Notes under the pieces: model-generated
The model's input: only the letters and a program-made list of their open reading frames with translations
What the model was told of the DNA's origin: nothing
Database searches by the model: none
Program-made: the position numbers and the translations under genes
Part shown: positions 1 through 7,506 of the stretch, in pieces
How the letters are laid out: each line of letters begins with the position of its first letter
How positions within the stretch are numbered: the first letter of the stretch is position 1
NCBI GenBank assembly: GCA_027294815.1
Contig: JAPULP010000391.1
Coordinates: forward strand, 1-10,559
Direction of reading: 5' to 3'
Length of the DNA: 10,559 nt
Origin: Gemmatimonadota bacterium
GTDB taxonomy: Bacteria > Gemmatimonadota > Gemmatimonadetes > Gemmatimonadales > GWC2-71-9

Positions 1-129
1 CTGTACACCCTGTACATGCAGCGCGAGATAACCATGGAAGTGGCGATGCGCGTAGCGCCGGATCAGAACGAGTTTCTACGCGCAATCGGGGAGCCGGTAC
101 CGGGAGATCCCACATCGAAACGACGCTAG
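1..129 (+). CDS. pilT: C-terminal end of an upstream pilus ATPase, probably PilT (partial)
   Basis: Frame 1 is open from the window edge to TAG at 127-129 and gives 42 residues, containing LYMQREITMEVAMR and NEFLRAIGEP. The pattern of LY, a basic residue, IT, an acidic residue, A, then a residue set like D-x-N-E-F/L, resembles the last helices of PilT-type secretion/retraction ATPases, where an 'ITxExA' helix precedes a short tail. PilT hydrolyses ATP at the cytoplasmic base of the type IV pilus to depolymerise the fibre. The pilC gene starts 17 bp downstream on the same strand, which is the usual pilB/pilT-pilC order. No Walker motif lies in the window, so PilB or another GspE-family ATPase is possible. 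Confidence 0.55.
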   Translation: MYTLYMQREITMEVAMRVAPDQNEFLRAIGEPVPGDPTSKRR

Positions 130-146
130 AGAGGTAGGAGAACAAT

Positions 147-1340
147 ATGCCTGTGTTTGAGTACACTGCCCAGACCGCCACTGGTGAAGAGCGGACGGCG
201 ACCATCGACCTTCCGAGTAAGGACGAGGTCATTGCACATCTGCGTCAGAAGCGGATGCGGGTCGTCCGGGTGCGCGAGGCCAAGAAGGCGAAGCGCGCGA
301 TCAAAGTGCCGACTCGCGACATCGTGATCTTTACCCGTCAGTTCGCCACGATGATCAACGCCGGTCTGCCACTTGTGCAGGCGCTGGATATTCTTGCGCG
401 CCAGTCCGATAACCAGGCGCTGTCGGAGGTGACCAAGCAGGTCGTCTATGATGTGGAGTCCGGAAATACGCTGGCTGACGCGTTATCGAAGCACAAGAAT
501 GCGTTCAGCGATCTCTTCGTCAACATGGTTGCCGCAGGTGAGGCCGGCGGTATCCTGGACACGATCTTGTTGCGGCTCGCGGTTTTCTTGGAGAAAAATG
601 ACGCGATCATCCGTAAGGTGAAGGGGGCGATGATCTACCCGGCCGTGATTTTCTCGGTCGCGGCGATTGCGATTGTCATCCTGCTGATATTCGTGATTCC
701 CACGTTCCAGGTAATGTTCGCCCAGGTAAATATGGAGCTTCCGCTCCCCACCAAGATCGTCATCGGCATGAGCGACATCCTCCAAGGGTTCTGGTGGGCG
801 ATCGGCGGAGGGATAGCGGGCTTCATATTCCTTCTCAAGAAGTGGTACAAGACCGATACCGGGCACCTTTTCCTCGACAAGTTGATGCTGAACGCGCCGG
901 TGCTGGGCGACATGCTTCGCAAATCGGCCGTCTCGCGGTTTACCCGAACCCTCGGCACGCTCATTTCGTCCGGCGTTTCCATTCTCGAAGGGTTGGAGAT
1001 TACCGCGCGTACGGCCGGGAACCGCGTGATTCACGACGCGGTCATGCAGTCCCGCGGCTCGATCGCCGGCGGTGAAACGATTGCGGATCCGCTTACCAAG
1101 TCGGGCGTCTTCCCCCCGATGGTGACATCGATGATCGCGGTCGGTGAAGCCACCGGTGGCTTGGATCAGATGTTGACCAAGATCGCAGACTTTTACGACG
1201 ATGAAGTTGACGCCGCCGTCAGCGCGCTCCTCTCACTCATGGAACCGATCATGATCGTGGTGCTTGGTGTCGTGGTGGGTGGTATGATCGTTGCCATGTA
1301 CCTACCGATCTTCAACATGATCGGGGCGGTAGAGGGGTAA
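147..1340 (+). CDS. pilC: Type IV pilus inner-membrane platform protein PilC (GspF/T2SSF family)
   Basis: PilC is the polytopic inner-membrane platform that couples the PilB and PilT ATPases to pilin assembly and disassembly. The 397 residues match the usual family length of about 400. An N-terminal cytoplasmic segment opens with the typical 'PVFEYTA' start. Two repeated T2SSF domains follow, at about 63-186 and 266-388. Each carries the family's glycine-rich motif (GEAGG at 131-135 and GEATGGL at 333-339). Membrane helices lie at about 165-187, 213-231 and 364-386. The ATG at 147 is preceded by AGGAG at 136-140 with 6-nt spacing, the clearest Shine-Dalgarno in the window. The gene starts 17 bp after the upstream ATPase-like gene, so it is probably cotranscribed with it. 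It converges on the lysC-lysA fusion across a repeat-filled gap. Confidence 0.95.
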   Translation: MPVFEYTAQTATGEERTATIDLPSKDEVIAHLRQKRMRVVRVREAKKAKRAIKVPTRDIVIFTRQFATMINAGLPLVQALDILARQSDNQALSEVTKQVVYDVESGNTLADALSKHKNAFSDLFVNMVAAGEAGGILDTILLRLAVFLEKNDAIIRKVKGAMIYPAVIFSVAAIAIVILLIFVIPTFQVMFAQVNMELPLPTKIVIGMSDILQGFWWAIGGGIAGFIFLLKKWYKTDTGHLFLDKLMLNAPVLGDMLRKSAVSRFTRTLGTLISSGVSILEGLEITARTAGNRVIHDAVMQSRGSIAGGETIADPLTKSGVFPPMVTSMIAVGEATGGLDQMLTKIADFYDDEVDAAVSALLSLMEPIMIVVLGVVVGGMIVAMYLPIFNMIGAVEG

Positions 1341-1349
1341 GGACGGTAT

Positions 1350-1472
1350 AAGGAAAGACTGCCACAGATTGATTGTTTGAACACGGATTTTTTCGGGAAG
1401 GGGCCCCGTTTGCGGAGTTGTTTACGAAGCCATCCGTGTCCGAAAAAGATCAATCCGTGGCAGTACTTCCTT
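1350..1472. repeat. Imperfect inverted repeat between convergent genes, possible two-way terminator
   Basis: The left arm is 1350-1388 and the right arm 1432-1472, with a 43-nt loop. The outer 24 positions pair at 21 of 24. After a non-pairing bulge the inner 8 (ACACGGAT) pair perfectly. Each arm contains two copies of CAC(A/G)GAT: 1363-1369 and 1382-1388 on the plus strand, and 1432-1438 and 1453-1459 as the complement. The element sits 9 bp after the pilC stop and ends 20 bp before the stop of the convergent lysC-lysA gene, so it could stop transcription from both sides. It lacks the clean U-tract of a classic intrinsic terminator. Arms of this CACRGATT type look like a dispersed intergenic repeat (REP/MITE-like), which is inference. 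Confidence 0.8.
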
Positions 1473-1494
1473 AATATGTGGCAGTAGTTCCTTA
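1457..1494. repeat. 17-bp direct repeat, two copies with 21-bp period, overlapping the lysC-lysA stop codon
   Basis: GTGGCAGTACTTCCTTA at 1457-1473 recurs at 1478-1494 with one change (C1466 to G1487). The first copy forms the outer end of the right arm of the inverted repeat at 1350-1472. The second copy includes positions 1492-1494, which are the TAA stop of the minus-strand fusion gene. The arrangement looks like a tandem duplication of the element's edge, or the remnant of a second element inserted against the gene end. Confidence 0.8.
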
Positions 1495-4083
1495 GATCAC
1501 GACTTCCTCCGCCGGCTCCCGCAAGTTGTATCGGGAAGCCATCGTGTACCCGTACGCGCCGGTGTTTGCGATCAAGAGAACATCGCCCTCTTCCGTGGGT
1601 GGTAGCAGCTGGTCGACGCCGAGACGATCGCCGGTCTCGCAGATCGGACCGACCACCGTGGCGACTTCCGTTGCCTCCTGGTCCAGACGCGACAGATTGA
1701 CGATGCGATGATAGGCGCCGTAAAGTGCGGGGCGTATGAGCGAGTTCATGCCCGTACTGACGCCCACGTATCGTACACTTCCCTTTCCCTTGATTTGCGT
1801 CACGCGCGCCAACAATACTCCGCACTGAGCCACGACAAACCGCCCCGGCTCGAGCCAAAGGGCTACCTTCGGATTCAAGGCCTGCACCGGGGCTAAGCTC
1901 GAGTCGATCGCCTGCAGGTCCAACGCTGACTGATCCGGTCGCTCGGGAACACCGAGGCCGCCGCCGAGATTCAAGGTGTGGACTTTCGGGAACGCTTCAG
2001 CTAGCTCGGCGAGAAGTGTGCCGGTGCGGCTCCAATGGTCCAACGTCAGAATCCCACTGCCCGAATGTGCGTGAAGTCCGACGACCTGCGCGTCCGCATC
2101 GTCCGCCAGACTGCGCAGTTCGTCCAGCTCGGCGAGGGGCACGCCGAACTTCGATTGGTGCCCCGCTGTGTGGACTTTTTCGTGATGGCCGTGGCCTTGC
2201 CCGGGATCGACGCGCACAAAAATCTCCTTGCCGCGAAACAACTCCGGCCAGTGTACCAGCGGGTGCAGGTTGTCGAGGGTGATCCAAACACCGGCATCTA
2301 ATGCGAACACATACTCATCTCTTGGGGCGAAGTTTGGCGTGAAAAGGATGTCGCGCGGGTCGATATCGGGAAACAGCGAAAGAACCCGCTCGACTTCGCC
2401 ACGCGACACGCACTCCAGACCCATACCGCCGTTTCGGATGCATTCGAGGATATGGGGGTGGGCATTGGCCTTCATGGCATAGAAGACGCGCTCCACCGAT
2501 TGCAGGTCGCGTAGTTGCCCCAGCGCCCTTTCGACGGTCGCGGTGTCGTACACATACGCTGCGTCTCGATCGTCGACGATCGCGAGGAGTGCATCCTTTT
2601 TCTCGTGCCACCACGGTACTGCGACCGCCTCGTCACCCGATGGCCGGCCGCCCTGTACTTGTTCCCATGTGGGACCGAACGCCTCGTGGGGTGCGCGGGT
2701 ACGAACCATGAGAGCGTGCATCCGCTCGACGAGACGGTCGGCACTGTCTTCGTCCACGACGAACGTAATGTTCAAATCGCTCGCCGCTTGAGAGACGAGG
2801 TGGACCTGTTGCTCTTGAAACGCCTCTAACGCGGGTCCCAGCTGGTGCAGGATGGCGCGAATGTGTCGTCCGACGAGGCTCACCGCGGCGCACGGAGCTA
2901 TGACCTGTACCTTGCAAATGGCGCTGAGATCCTCGAGCAGGCTGCTCAACGGGATCGACTCGAGGCTGTTGGCATCGGCGTCCAGAGACACCGTAACGTT
3001 GGTCTCCGACGTCGCGACCATGTCAATCGAGAGGCCGTGTTTGGCGAAGCAGAGAAATGCCTCGGCCAGGAACCCTACCTGCTGCCACATCCCCAAGGTC
3101 TCCATCGAAATCAGCACCGCGGCGCGCTTCACCGAAATGGCTTTGACCGTGGGTCGGCCCTCATCCGGAAGGGCCGAAATGACCGTGCCCTCTTGCTGTG
3201 GATGAAACGTGCTTCGGATGTGAATGGGAACGCGGTGGGGTTTGACGGCGGGAATGCAGCGAGCGTGTAGCACGGCGCTCCCGGTTGTCGCGATTTCCTG
3301 AGCCTCTGAATAGTCCAACGTACGGAGAAGGCGGGCTGACGGAACGATGCGTGGATCGGCGCTGAACATGCCGGGTACATCGGTCCAGATCTCCAATCGC
3401 GACGCCTGTAACCCCACGGCGAAATACGCGGCAGACGTGTCCGAGCCTCCCCGGCCCAGCAGCACCGTTTTGCCGGCTGCATCGGCGGCGATGAACCCCT
3501 GCGTTATGATGGTCCCTGGCTCTTTGTCGAAACGCGCGCACATGTCGGGATCGGGCTCGCTCTCGCATTCGGCCGACAAGATGTTCGAGCGGGGTGATGC
3601 ATCTTTTTGCTTCTTGCTCTTCAACACCGTTCGGGCGTCGATCCAGCTGACGTCTATGCCCTGCTTCTCGAGGAATGCCGCACCGAGCAACGTGGCCAGT
3701 AGCTCGCCGGTCGCCAGGACCCTCGCCTGGAGGCGCGCCGAGTACTCACCGACGAGGGAAATCCCTGCGGCCAACCGGTCGAGTTCAGCCAGGTATCGTT
3801 CGAGTTGGTCAGTGAACGGAACCTGCAGATCCTTTGCCAACGATTCGTGTCGTTCGCGGATCGCGCGCGTGATTGGCTCGTGATTGCCATCGACTGCTTT
3901 TTGGAGGAGAGCCTCGAGTTGATCCGACACCCCGCTCAGGGCCGAACAAACAAGGAGGGGACGCATGCCTTCTTCCGCCCGCCAACCAATCACGTCGACT
4001 ATGGTTTGCCACTTGGCGGGTGAAGAAACGCTGGTGCCCCCGAACTTCATCACCACCCAAGGCGAGTTCTGACGCAGGTGCAT
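1492..4083 (-). CDS. Bifunctional aspartate kinase / diaminopimelate decarboxylase (LysC-LysA fusion)
   Basis: This single 863-residue cytoplasmic protein joins the first lysine-pathway step (ATP-dependent phosphorylation of aspartate) to the last (PLP-dependent decarboxylation of meso-diaminopimelate to lysine). The kinase part covers about 10-305, with KFGGTS at 13-18 and RGGSDTSA at 211-218. Two ACT domains follow at about 315-460. GFLAE (337-341) and SIDMVATSE (352-360) match the lysine-sensing region of E. coli LysC, so lysine feedback is likely. The decarboxylase part, about 490-863, has the PLP lysine K538 in YAMKAN, HAHSGSG (671-677), GGGLGVP (707-713), EPGRF (745-749), CETGD (815-819) and GAYGY (842-846). 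All key motifs are present, so both activities should work. The same domain order is known from Xanthomonas and Xylella. No strong Shine-Dalgarno precedes the ATG at 4083; an internal ATG (residue 12, complement of 4048-4050) would leave too short a lead into the kinase fold. Confidence 0.95.
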   Translation of the reverse strand: MHLRQNSPWVVMKFGGTSVSSPAKWQTIVDVIGWRAEEGMRPLLVCSALSGVSDQLEALLQKAVDGNHEPITRAIRERHESLAKDLQVPFTDQLERYLAELDRLAAGISLVGEYSARLQARVLATGELLATLLGAAFLEKQGIDVSWIDARTVLKSKKQKDASPRSNILSAECESEPDPDMCARFDKEPGTIITQGFIAADAAGKTVLLGRGGSDTSAAYFAVGLQASRLEIWTDVPGMFSADPRIVPSARLLRTLDYSEAQEIATTGSAVLHARCIPAVKPHRVPIHIRSTFHPQQEGTVISALPDEGRPTVKAISVKRAAVLISMETLGMWQQVGFLAEAFLCFAKHGLSIDMVATSETNVTVSLDADANSLESIPLSSLLEDLSAICKVQVIAPCAAVSLVGRHIRAILHQLGPALEAFQEQQVHLVSQAASDLNITFVVDEDSADRLVERMHALMVRTRAPHEAFGPTWEQVQGGRPSGDEAVAVPWWHEKKDALLAIVDDRDAAYVYDTATVERALGQLRDLQSVERVFYAMKANAHPHILECIRNGGMGLECVSRGEVERVLSLFPDIDPRDILFTPNFAPRDEYVFALDAGVWITLDNLHPLVHWPELFRGKEIFVRVDPGQGHGHHEKVHTAGHQSKFGVPLAELDELRSLADDADAQVVGLHAHSGSGILTLDHWSRTGTLLAELAEAFPKVHTLNLGGGLGVPERPDQSALDLQAIDSSLAPVQALNPKVALWLEPGRFVVAQCGVLLARVTQIKGKGSVRYVGVSTGMNSLIRPALYGAYHRIVNLSRLDQEATEVATVVGPICETGDRLGVDQLLPPTEEGDVLLIANTGAYGYTMASRYNLREPAEEVVI

Positions 4084-4119
4084 CGTGGAGAGCTATCAGG
4101 TTTTGTGGCGACCGTCCAT

Positions 4120-4214
4120 AGCGGGGAGCAGGGAGCAGGGAGCGGGGAGCGGGGCTCCCCTCCCACCCCAGGGGATGAGGGGCGGGGCCCGCTCCCTGCT
4201 CCCTGCTCCCCGCT
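4120..4214. repeat. Perfect 27-bp inverted repeat made of GGGAGC(A/G) heptamers
   Basis: The arm at 4120-4146 is the exact reverse complement of 4188-4214, with a 41-nt GC-rich loop. The left arm contains 7-bp units at 4124-4130, 4131-4137, 4138-4144 and 4145-4151 (GGGAGCA, GGGAGCA, GGGAGCG, GGGAGCG). The loop contains further complementary C4 and G4 runs, so the whole 95 bp could fold into one very stable hairpin or cruciform. It begins 37 bp upstream of the lysC-lysA start codon and could lie in that gene's 5' leader. The plus strand also has G-runs compatible with a G-quadruplex. It may be a dispersed intergenic repeat family; function unknown. Confidence 0.9.
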
Positions 4215-4364
4215 CGAGTCCCCGCCAGTAGCTCACCTTGACGTTGTGAAGGCAGGCGCACCCATGCCGCTTTGTGACGTAGGCTCACTCGCCACTCGCT
4301 TTCGTTAGCGAACTTCTCAGCCGGCACGCTCACATCTCCTCGACTATGATGCCGGGGGCGTTTG

Positions 4365-4393
4365 TTGCGTTTTGCGAGAGTCCACCCAATACT
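4365..4393 (+). promoter_or_regulatory. Candidate sigma-70-type promoter for the sensor-kinase gene
   Basis: TTGCGT at 4365-4370 and AATACT at 4388-4393 are separated by 17 bp. The match is 3 of 6 to the -35 consensus and 4 of 6 to the -10 consensus. Transcription would begin about 7 nt after the -10, at or next to the A of the ATG at 4400, which would give a leaderless mRNA. This is weak by sequence alone in GC-rich DNA. Confidence 0.3.
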
Positions 4394-4399
4394 AGGGCC

Positions 4400-6085
4400 A
4401 TGAACGCACCAAAAAGTCTTGCAAAGGGCGAGAAAAAGGAGCCAAAGCCCGATCCCCGGATGCCGACGGTGTCCGCGCTGCTCCGGTGGGTGTATGTGGG
4501 GCGGCTCAGTGTAGCCACGGCGATCTTCGTCGCGGCGGCGTTCTACTACACCGCAACGCCTCGTACCTGGTTTCTCATCGTCACGCTGGCTCTGGTGTCG
4601 AGTTTGGTGGTCACCGGGGTCTCTTACTTCCACACACACGTCCGCGGTATTCCGCCTACCGAGACGTTCCTCTACATCCAAACCCTGTTCGACCTGGGCC
4701 TGGCAACCGCGTTGGTCCACGTCACCGGAGGTGGTGAGAGCAATTTCGCGTCGCTCTATATCGTGGTGATCGCCGTGAGCGCGGTGACCATGCCGATCGC
4801 GTCGAGTCTGCTCCTAACGATTCTCGCAGCCGTGCTCTATGTGGCCGACGTACTCTTTGGAAACTCGGTACAGCTCTCGGCGTCGCTGTGGCTCCAGGTG
4901 GGGCTGTTCGTCGTGGTGGCTCTGGCCATCAGCTACCTGGCGAGCCGGGTGCGGGTGGTTGGGGCGGCCAGATCGGTTCTCGAGCAAGAGGTGAAGCGGC
5001 TGCGTCTCGAGGCGTCGGACATCCTGCGGCAGCTCGTTGCCGGCGTCATCACGGTGGACGGCGAAGGGCGATTGGCGTTTGCCAACCCGGCCGCCGAGCA
5101 ATTGTTGGGATTCGCGAGCCTGCAGCATCTGGGGCGTCCGTTCTTAGAATTTCTCGGGGGGGTGTCCACGGAGCTGGCACGTGGGATCGCCACGGCTCAA
5201 CGCGATGGCCGGCGGCGCATGCGCGTGACGGGGAGTGTCGTTTCGGAAGGACGATCCTTTCCGATCGGTGTGACCACGACGTTGCACGAGTCGATCGATG
5301 AGGAGCCGGGATCCGTCACGGCCATTTTCACGGACATATCCGACCAAGTCCGACTCCAGGAGCTGAACCGACGTGCGGAGCGCTTGGAGGCGGTAGCCGA
5401 GTTGTCGGCGTCGCTGGCTCACGAGATCAAGAATCCGCTCGCGTCCATTCGTTCGTCCGTTGAGCAGCTTGGCGATTCCGTGCAGGCCGACGAGGACGAC
5501 AAGTGCCTGGCGCAGCTCATCGTTCGGGAGAGCGACCGATTGAGCAGGTTGCTCACCGACTTCTTGGACTTCTCGCGTGTCCATGTCGGGGAATCGCATC
5601 CCGTCGACCTCGAGTCCATTGCGCAGGCGGCGGTCGCCGTCGTCAGGGAGCATCCTGATTGTCCGGACGACGCCGATGTGACGATCCAGGGGCGGTGTGC
5701 ACCAATCGTGGGCGACGAAGACCTGCTCCATCGGGTGGTTTTGAATCTGGTCTTGAATGCCATGCAGGCCTCGGAGGGCAAGGCGTCCGTCACGGTGCAG
5801 CTGCGGGACGTGCAAGCATCCGACGTGCCCGGTGGAGCATCGGGCAGCGCGTGCATACTTCTGGAGGTTTCCGATACCGGTCCGGGAATACCTCAGGAAC
5901 TGCGTGAGAAGCTCTTCGATCCGTTCGTGACGGGCCGCCAGGGCGGAACCGGACTAGGACTTTCGGTTGTACAACGCGCCGTGGCAGTGCACAGGGGGCT
6001 CCTGTTCGTCGATACGGAAAGCGGCAAGGGAACGACGTTTAGCATTTATCTGCCGAATGCGGAGCCGAACGAGGTCGCCGCATGA
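4400..6085 (+). CDS. pilS: PilS-like membrane sensor histidine kinase
   Basis: This protein senses a membrane-associated signal, autophosphorylates, and passes phosphate to the response regulator encoded next. Numbered from the ATG at 4400 (561 residues), about six membrane helices lie within 35-182. A short linker and a PAS domain (about 200-315, with ITVDGEGRLAFANPAAEQLLG) follow. The HisKA H-box is AHEIKNPLASIR with the phospho-accepting His341. The ATPase domain has Asn453 in the N-box, DTGPGI (492-497), FDPFVTG (506-512) and GTGLGLS (516-522). Six helices plus PAS plus HisKA is the PilS layout, and the paired regulator and nearby pilC agree. Start choice is uncertain: ATG at 4346 adds 18 residues unlike a kinase N-terminus, and ATG at 4460 is also possible; none has a good Shine-Dalgarno. 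The gene's stop overlaps the next start as ATGA. Another NtrC-pathway membrane kinase remains possible. Confidence 0.85.
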   Translation: MNAPKSLAKGEKKEPKPDPRMPTVSALLRWVYVGRLSVATAIFVAAAFYYTATPRTWFLIVTLALVSSLVVTGVSYFHTHVRGIPPTETFLYIQTLFDLGLATALVHVTGGGESNFASLYIVVIAVSAVTMPIASSLLLTILAAVLYVADVLFGNSVQLSASLWLQVGLFVVVALAISYLASRVRVVGAARSVLEQEVKRLRLEASDILRQLVAGVITVDGEGRLAFANPAAEQLLGFASLQHLGRPFLEFLGGVSTELARGIATAQRDGRRRMRVTGSVVSEGRSFPIGVTTTLHESIDEEPGSVTAIFTDISDQVRLQELNRRAERLEAVAELSASLAHEIKNPLASIRSSVEQLGDSVQADEDDKCLAQLIVRESDRLSRLLTDFLDFSRVHVGESHPVDLESIAQAAVAVVREHPDCPDDADVTIQGRCAPIVGDEDLLHRVVLNLVLNAMQASEGKASVTVQLRDVQASDVPGGASGSACILLEVSDTGPGIPQELREKLFDPFVTGRQGGTGLGLSVVQRAVAVHRGLLFVDTESGKGTTFSIYLPNAEPNEVAA

Positions 6086-7455
6086 GTGGACACCGACCGT
6101 CCATCCTCGTGATCGATGACGAGTCGGGAATTCTCGACACGTTGCGCATCTTGCTCAAGAAGTCGGGATTCGAGGTCGCGACGGCCCAAGGAGGGAGTGC
6201 GGCACTCGAGGCGATCAAGTCCGAAGCTCCGGAGGTAGTGTTGACCGATGTCCGCATGCCACAGGTGGGTGGTCTGGACATCCTCCACGCGGCGCACGAC
6301 CAAGATCCGGAAACACCCGTCATTCTCATGACGGCTCAGGCTTCGTTACAGACGGCAATTCAGGCGGTCAACGACGGCGCCTTCTACTACATCCAGAAAC
6401 CGTTTTCCAATGACGATCTGGTGGCGATCTGCAAGCGCGCGGCGGAATACCGCCAACTGCGGTCCGAAAACAAGCACCTCAAGAATGAGATCCGTCGTCG
6501 CGACCGGTCGGTTGCGATCATGCCGATCGGCAAGGCGCGCTGCTTCGTCGACGTGTTGAAGCTGGCGGATCAGGTCGCGCCAACCGATTCCACCGTTCTG
6601 ATTCAAGGTGACAGTGGCACGGGTAAGGAAGTGCTCGCGAGATACATCCACCAACTCTCTCAGCGCAATGACGGGCCCTTTTTGTCTATCAACTGCGGTG
6701 CGTTGCCGGAGGGTCTTCTGGAGTCCGAACTGTTTGGCCACGTCAAAGGGTCCTTCACGGGAGCCGTGCGAGACAAGGACGGACTCTTCGCGGCTGCGCG
6801 GGGCGGAAGTTTTTTCCTGGACGAGATCGGTGAGACGACTCCGGCGACGCAAGTGAAGCTGCTTCGTGTCTTGCAGGAGCGCGAAGTGCTGCCGGTCGGC
6901 AGCACCGAAGCCATTCCTGTCGACGTGCGCGTGATTGCCGCGACGAACCGTGACCTCGAGGAGGAGATCCGCCGGGGACAGTTTCGATCCGATCTATTCT
7001 ACCGCCTCAACGTGTTCTCACTGCGGCTCCCGAAACTGAACGAGCGGCGGGAGGACATACCTCTCTTGGCAGAATCGTTTCTCAATCGAATCAGCGAGGG
7101 GCGCGATCACGGGCCTTGTACGCTGTCGCAAGACGCACTGGACGCAATCATGGTGTACGACTGGCCCGGCAACGTTCGCGAATTGGAGAACGCGCTGGAG
7201 CACTCGGCGATACTGACGCGGGACCGGGAAATCAAGCTCGACGTGCTTCCGAGTCGTGTCACTGAACCGAAATCCCAGCCACTGGTTGACGAGCGACCCG
7301 TATCAAATCCCACCCTCGACGCGATCGAGCGAGCGTACATCATGTGGGTGCTTCAAGCGCAGGGTGGCAACAAGACACGCACGGCCGAGGCGTTGGGCAT
7401 CGATCCATCGACGCTGTATCGCAAGCTCGCTCGGTATGACTCAGACTCAGCGTAG
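6082..7455 (+). CDS. pilR: PilR-like sigma-54-dependent response regulator (NtrC family)
   Basis: This cytoplasmic transcription activator uses ATP to open sigma-54 RNA polymerase complexes; PilR proteins activate pilin (pilA) transcription. The receiver domain (about 7-120) has acidic Asp12/Asp13, phospho-accepting Asp56 in LTDVRMP, Thr84 and Lys106 in QKPF. The AAA+ domain (about 145-385) has Walker A GDSGTGKE (176-183), the sigma-54 contact loop GSFTGA (223-228), Walker B in FFLDE (244-248) and the GNVREL motif (363-368). A Fis-type helix-turn-helix closes the protein (about 413-450, AEALGIDPSTLYRKL). The Ser in GSFTGA in place of GAFTGA also occurs in Pseudomonas PilR as I recall it, so it is not a defect. 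The ATG overlaps the kinase stop by 4 bp, with GAGG at 6071-6074, indicating translational coupling. The 457-residue length is normal. Target identity is inferred from pilus context; pilA is not in the window. Confidence 0.9.
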   Translation: MSGHRPSILVIDDESGILDTLRILLKKSGFEVATAQGGSAALEAIKSEAPEVVLTDVRMPQVGGLDILHAAHDQDPETPVILMTAQASLQTAIQAVNDGAFYYIQKPFSNDDLVAICKRAAEYRQLRSENKHLKNEIRRRDRSVAIMPIGKARCFVDVLKLADQVAPTDSTVLIQGDSGTGKEVLARYIHQLSQRNDGPFLSINCGALPEGLLESELFGHVKGSFTGAVRDKDGLFAAARGGSFFLDEIGETTPATQVKLLRVLQEREVLPVGSTEAIPVDVRVIAATNRDLEEEIRRGQFRSDLFYRLNVFSLRLPKLNERREDIPLLAESFLNRISEGRDHGPCTLSQDALDAIMVYDWPGNVRELENALEHSAILTRDREIKLDVLPSRVTEPKSQPLVDERPVSNPTLDAIERAYIMWVLQAQGGNKTRTAEALGIDPSTLYRKLARYDSDSA

Positions 7456-7506
7456 CTCCCCGATTATCCGAGCCCCCGTTGGCGCGGCCACTCTCGAACG
7501 GCAAGC

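Larger units (their letters stand above)
4084..4399. other. Divergent intergenic region (316 bp)
   Basis: This gap separates the minus-strand lysC-lysA gene from the plus-strand sensor-kinase gene and should hold both promoters. It contains the perfect GC-rich inverted repeat at 4120-4214, a small palindrome TTCGTTAGCGAA at 4301-4312, and a tandem CACTCGC pair at 4286-4299. I saw no convincing sigma-54 site (TGGCAC-N5-TTGC) and no lysine-riboswitch core. The open frames here lack any recognisable protein. Confidence 0.7.

Noticed and set aside
4084..4214. Lysine riboswitch or amino-acid attenuator upstream of lysC-lysA.
   Set aside because: The region is one simple inverted repeat, without the multi-helix conserved core of a lysine riboswitch or a lysine-rich leader peptide.
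4120..4214. CRISPR-like or transposon-end interpretation of the heptamer repeats.
   Set aside because: The units are 7 bp without spacers, and no transposase or target-site duplication is seen.
3809..4720. Minus-strand open frame of 303 residues across the divergent gap.
   Set aside because: It overlaps the start regions of two well-supported genes, is low-complexity and Arg/Gly-rich, and shows no recognisable domain; it is a GC-rich shadow frame.
5144..5815. Long minus-strand open frame opposite the kinase (223 residues).
   Set aside because: It is antisense to a clear histidine kinase and encodes no family motif; the open frame reflects GC-rich codon usage.
6748..6765. GSFTGA in place of GAFTGA in the sigma-54 contact loop, as a sign of lost function.
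   Set aside because: The Ser variant is, as I recall, normal in PilR proteins of Pseudomonas, and the other AAA+ motifs are intact.
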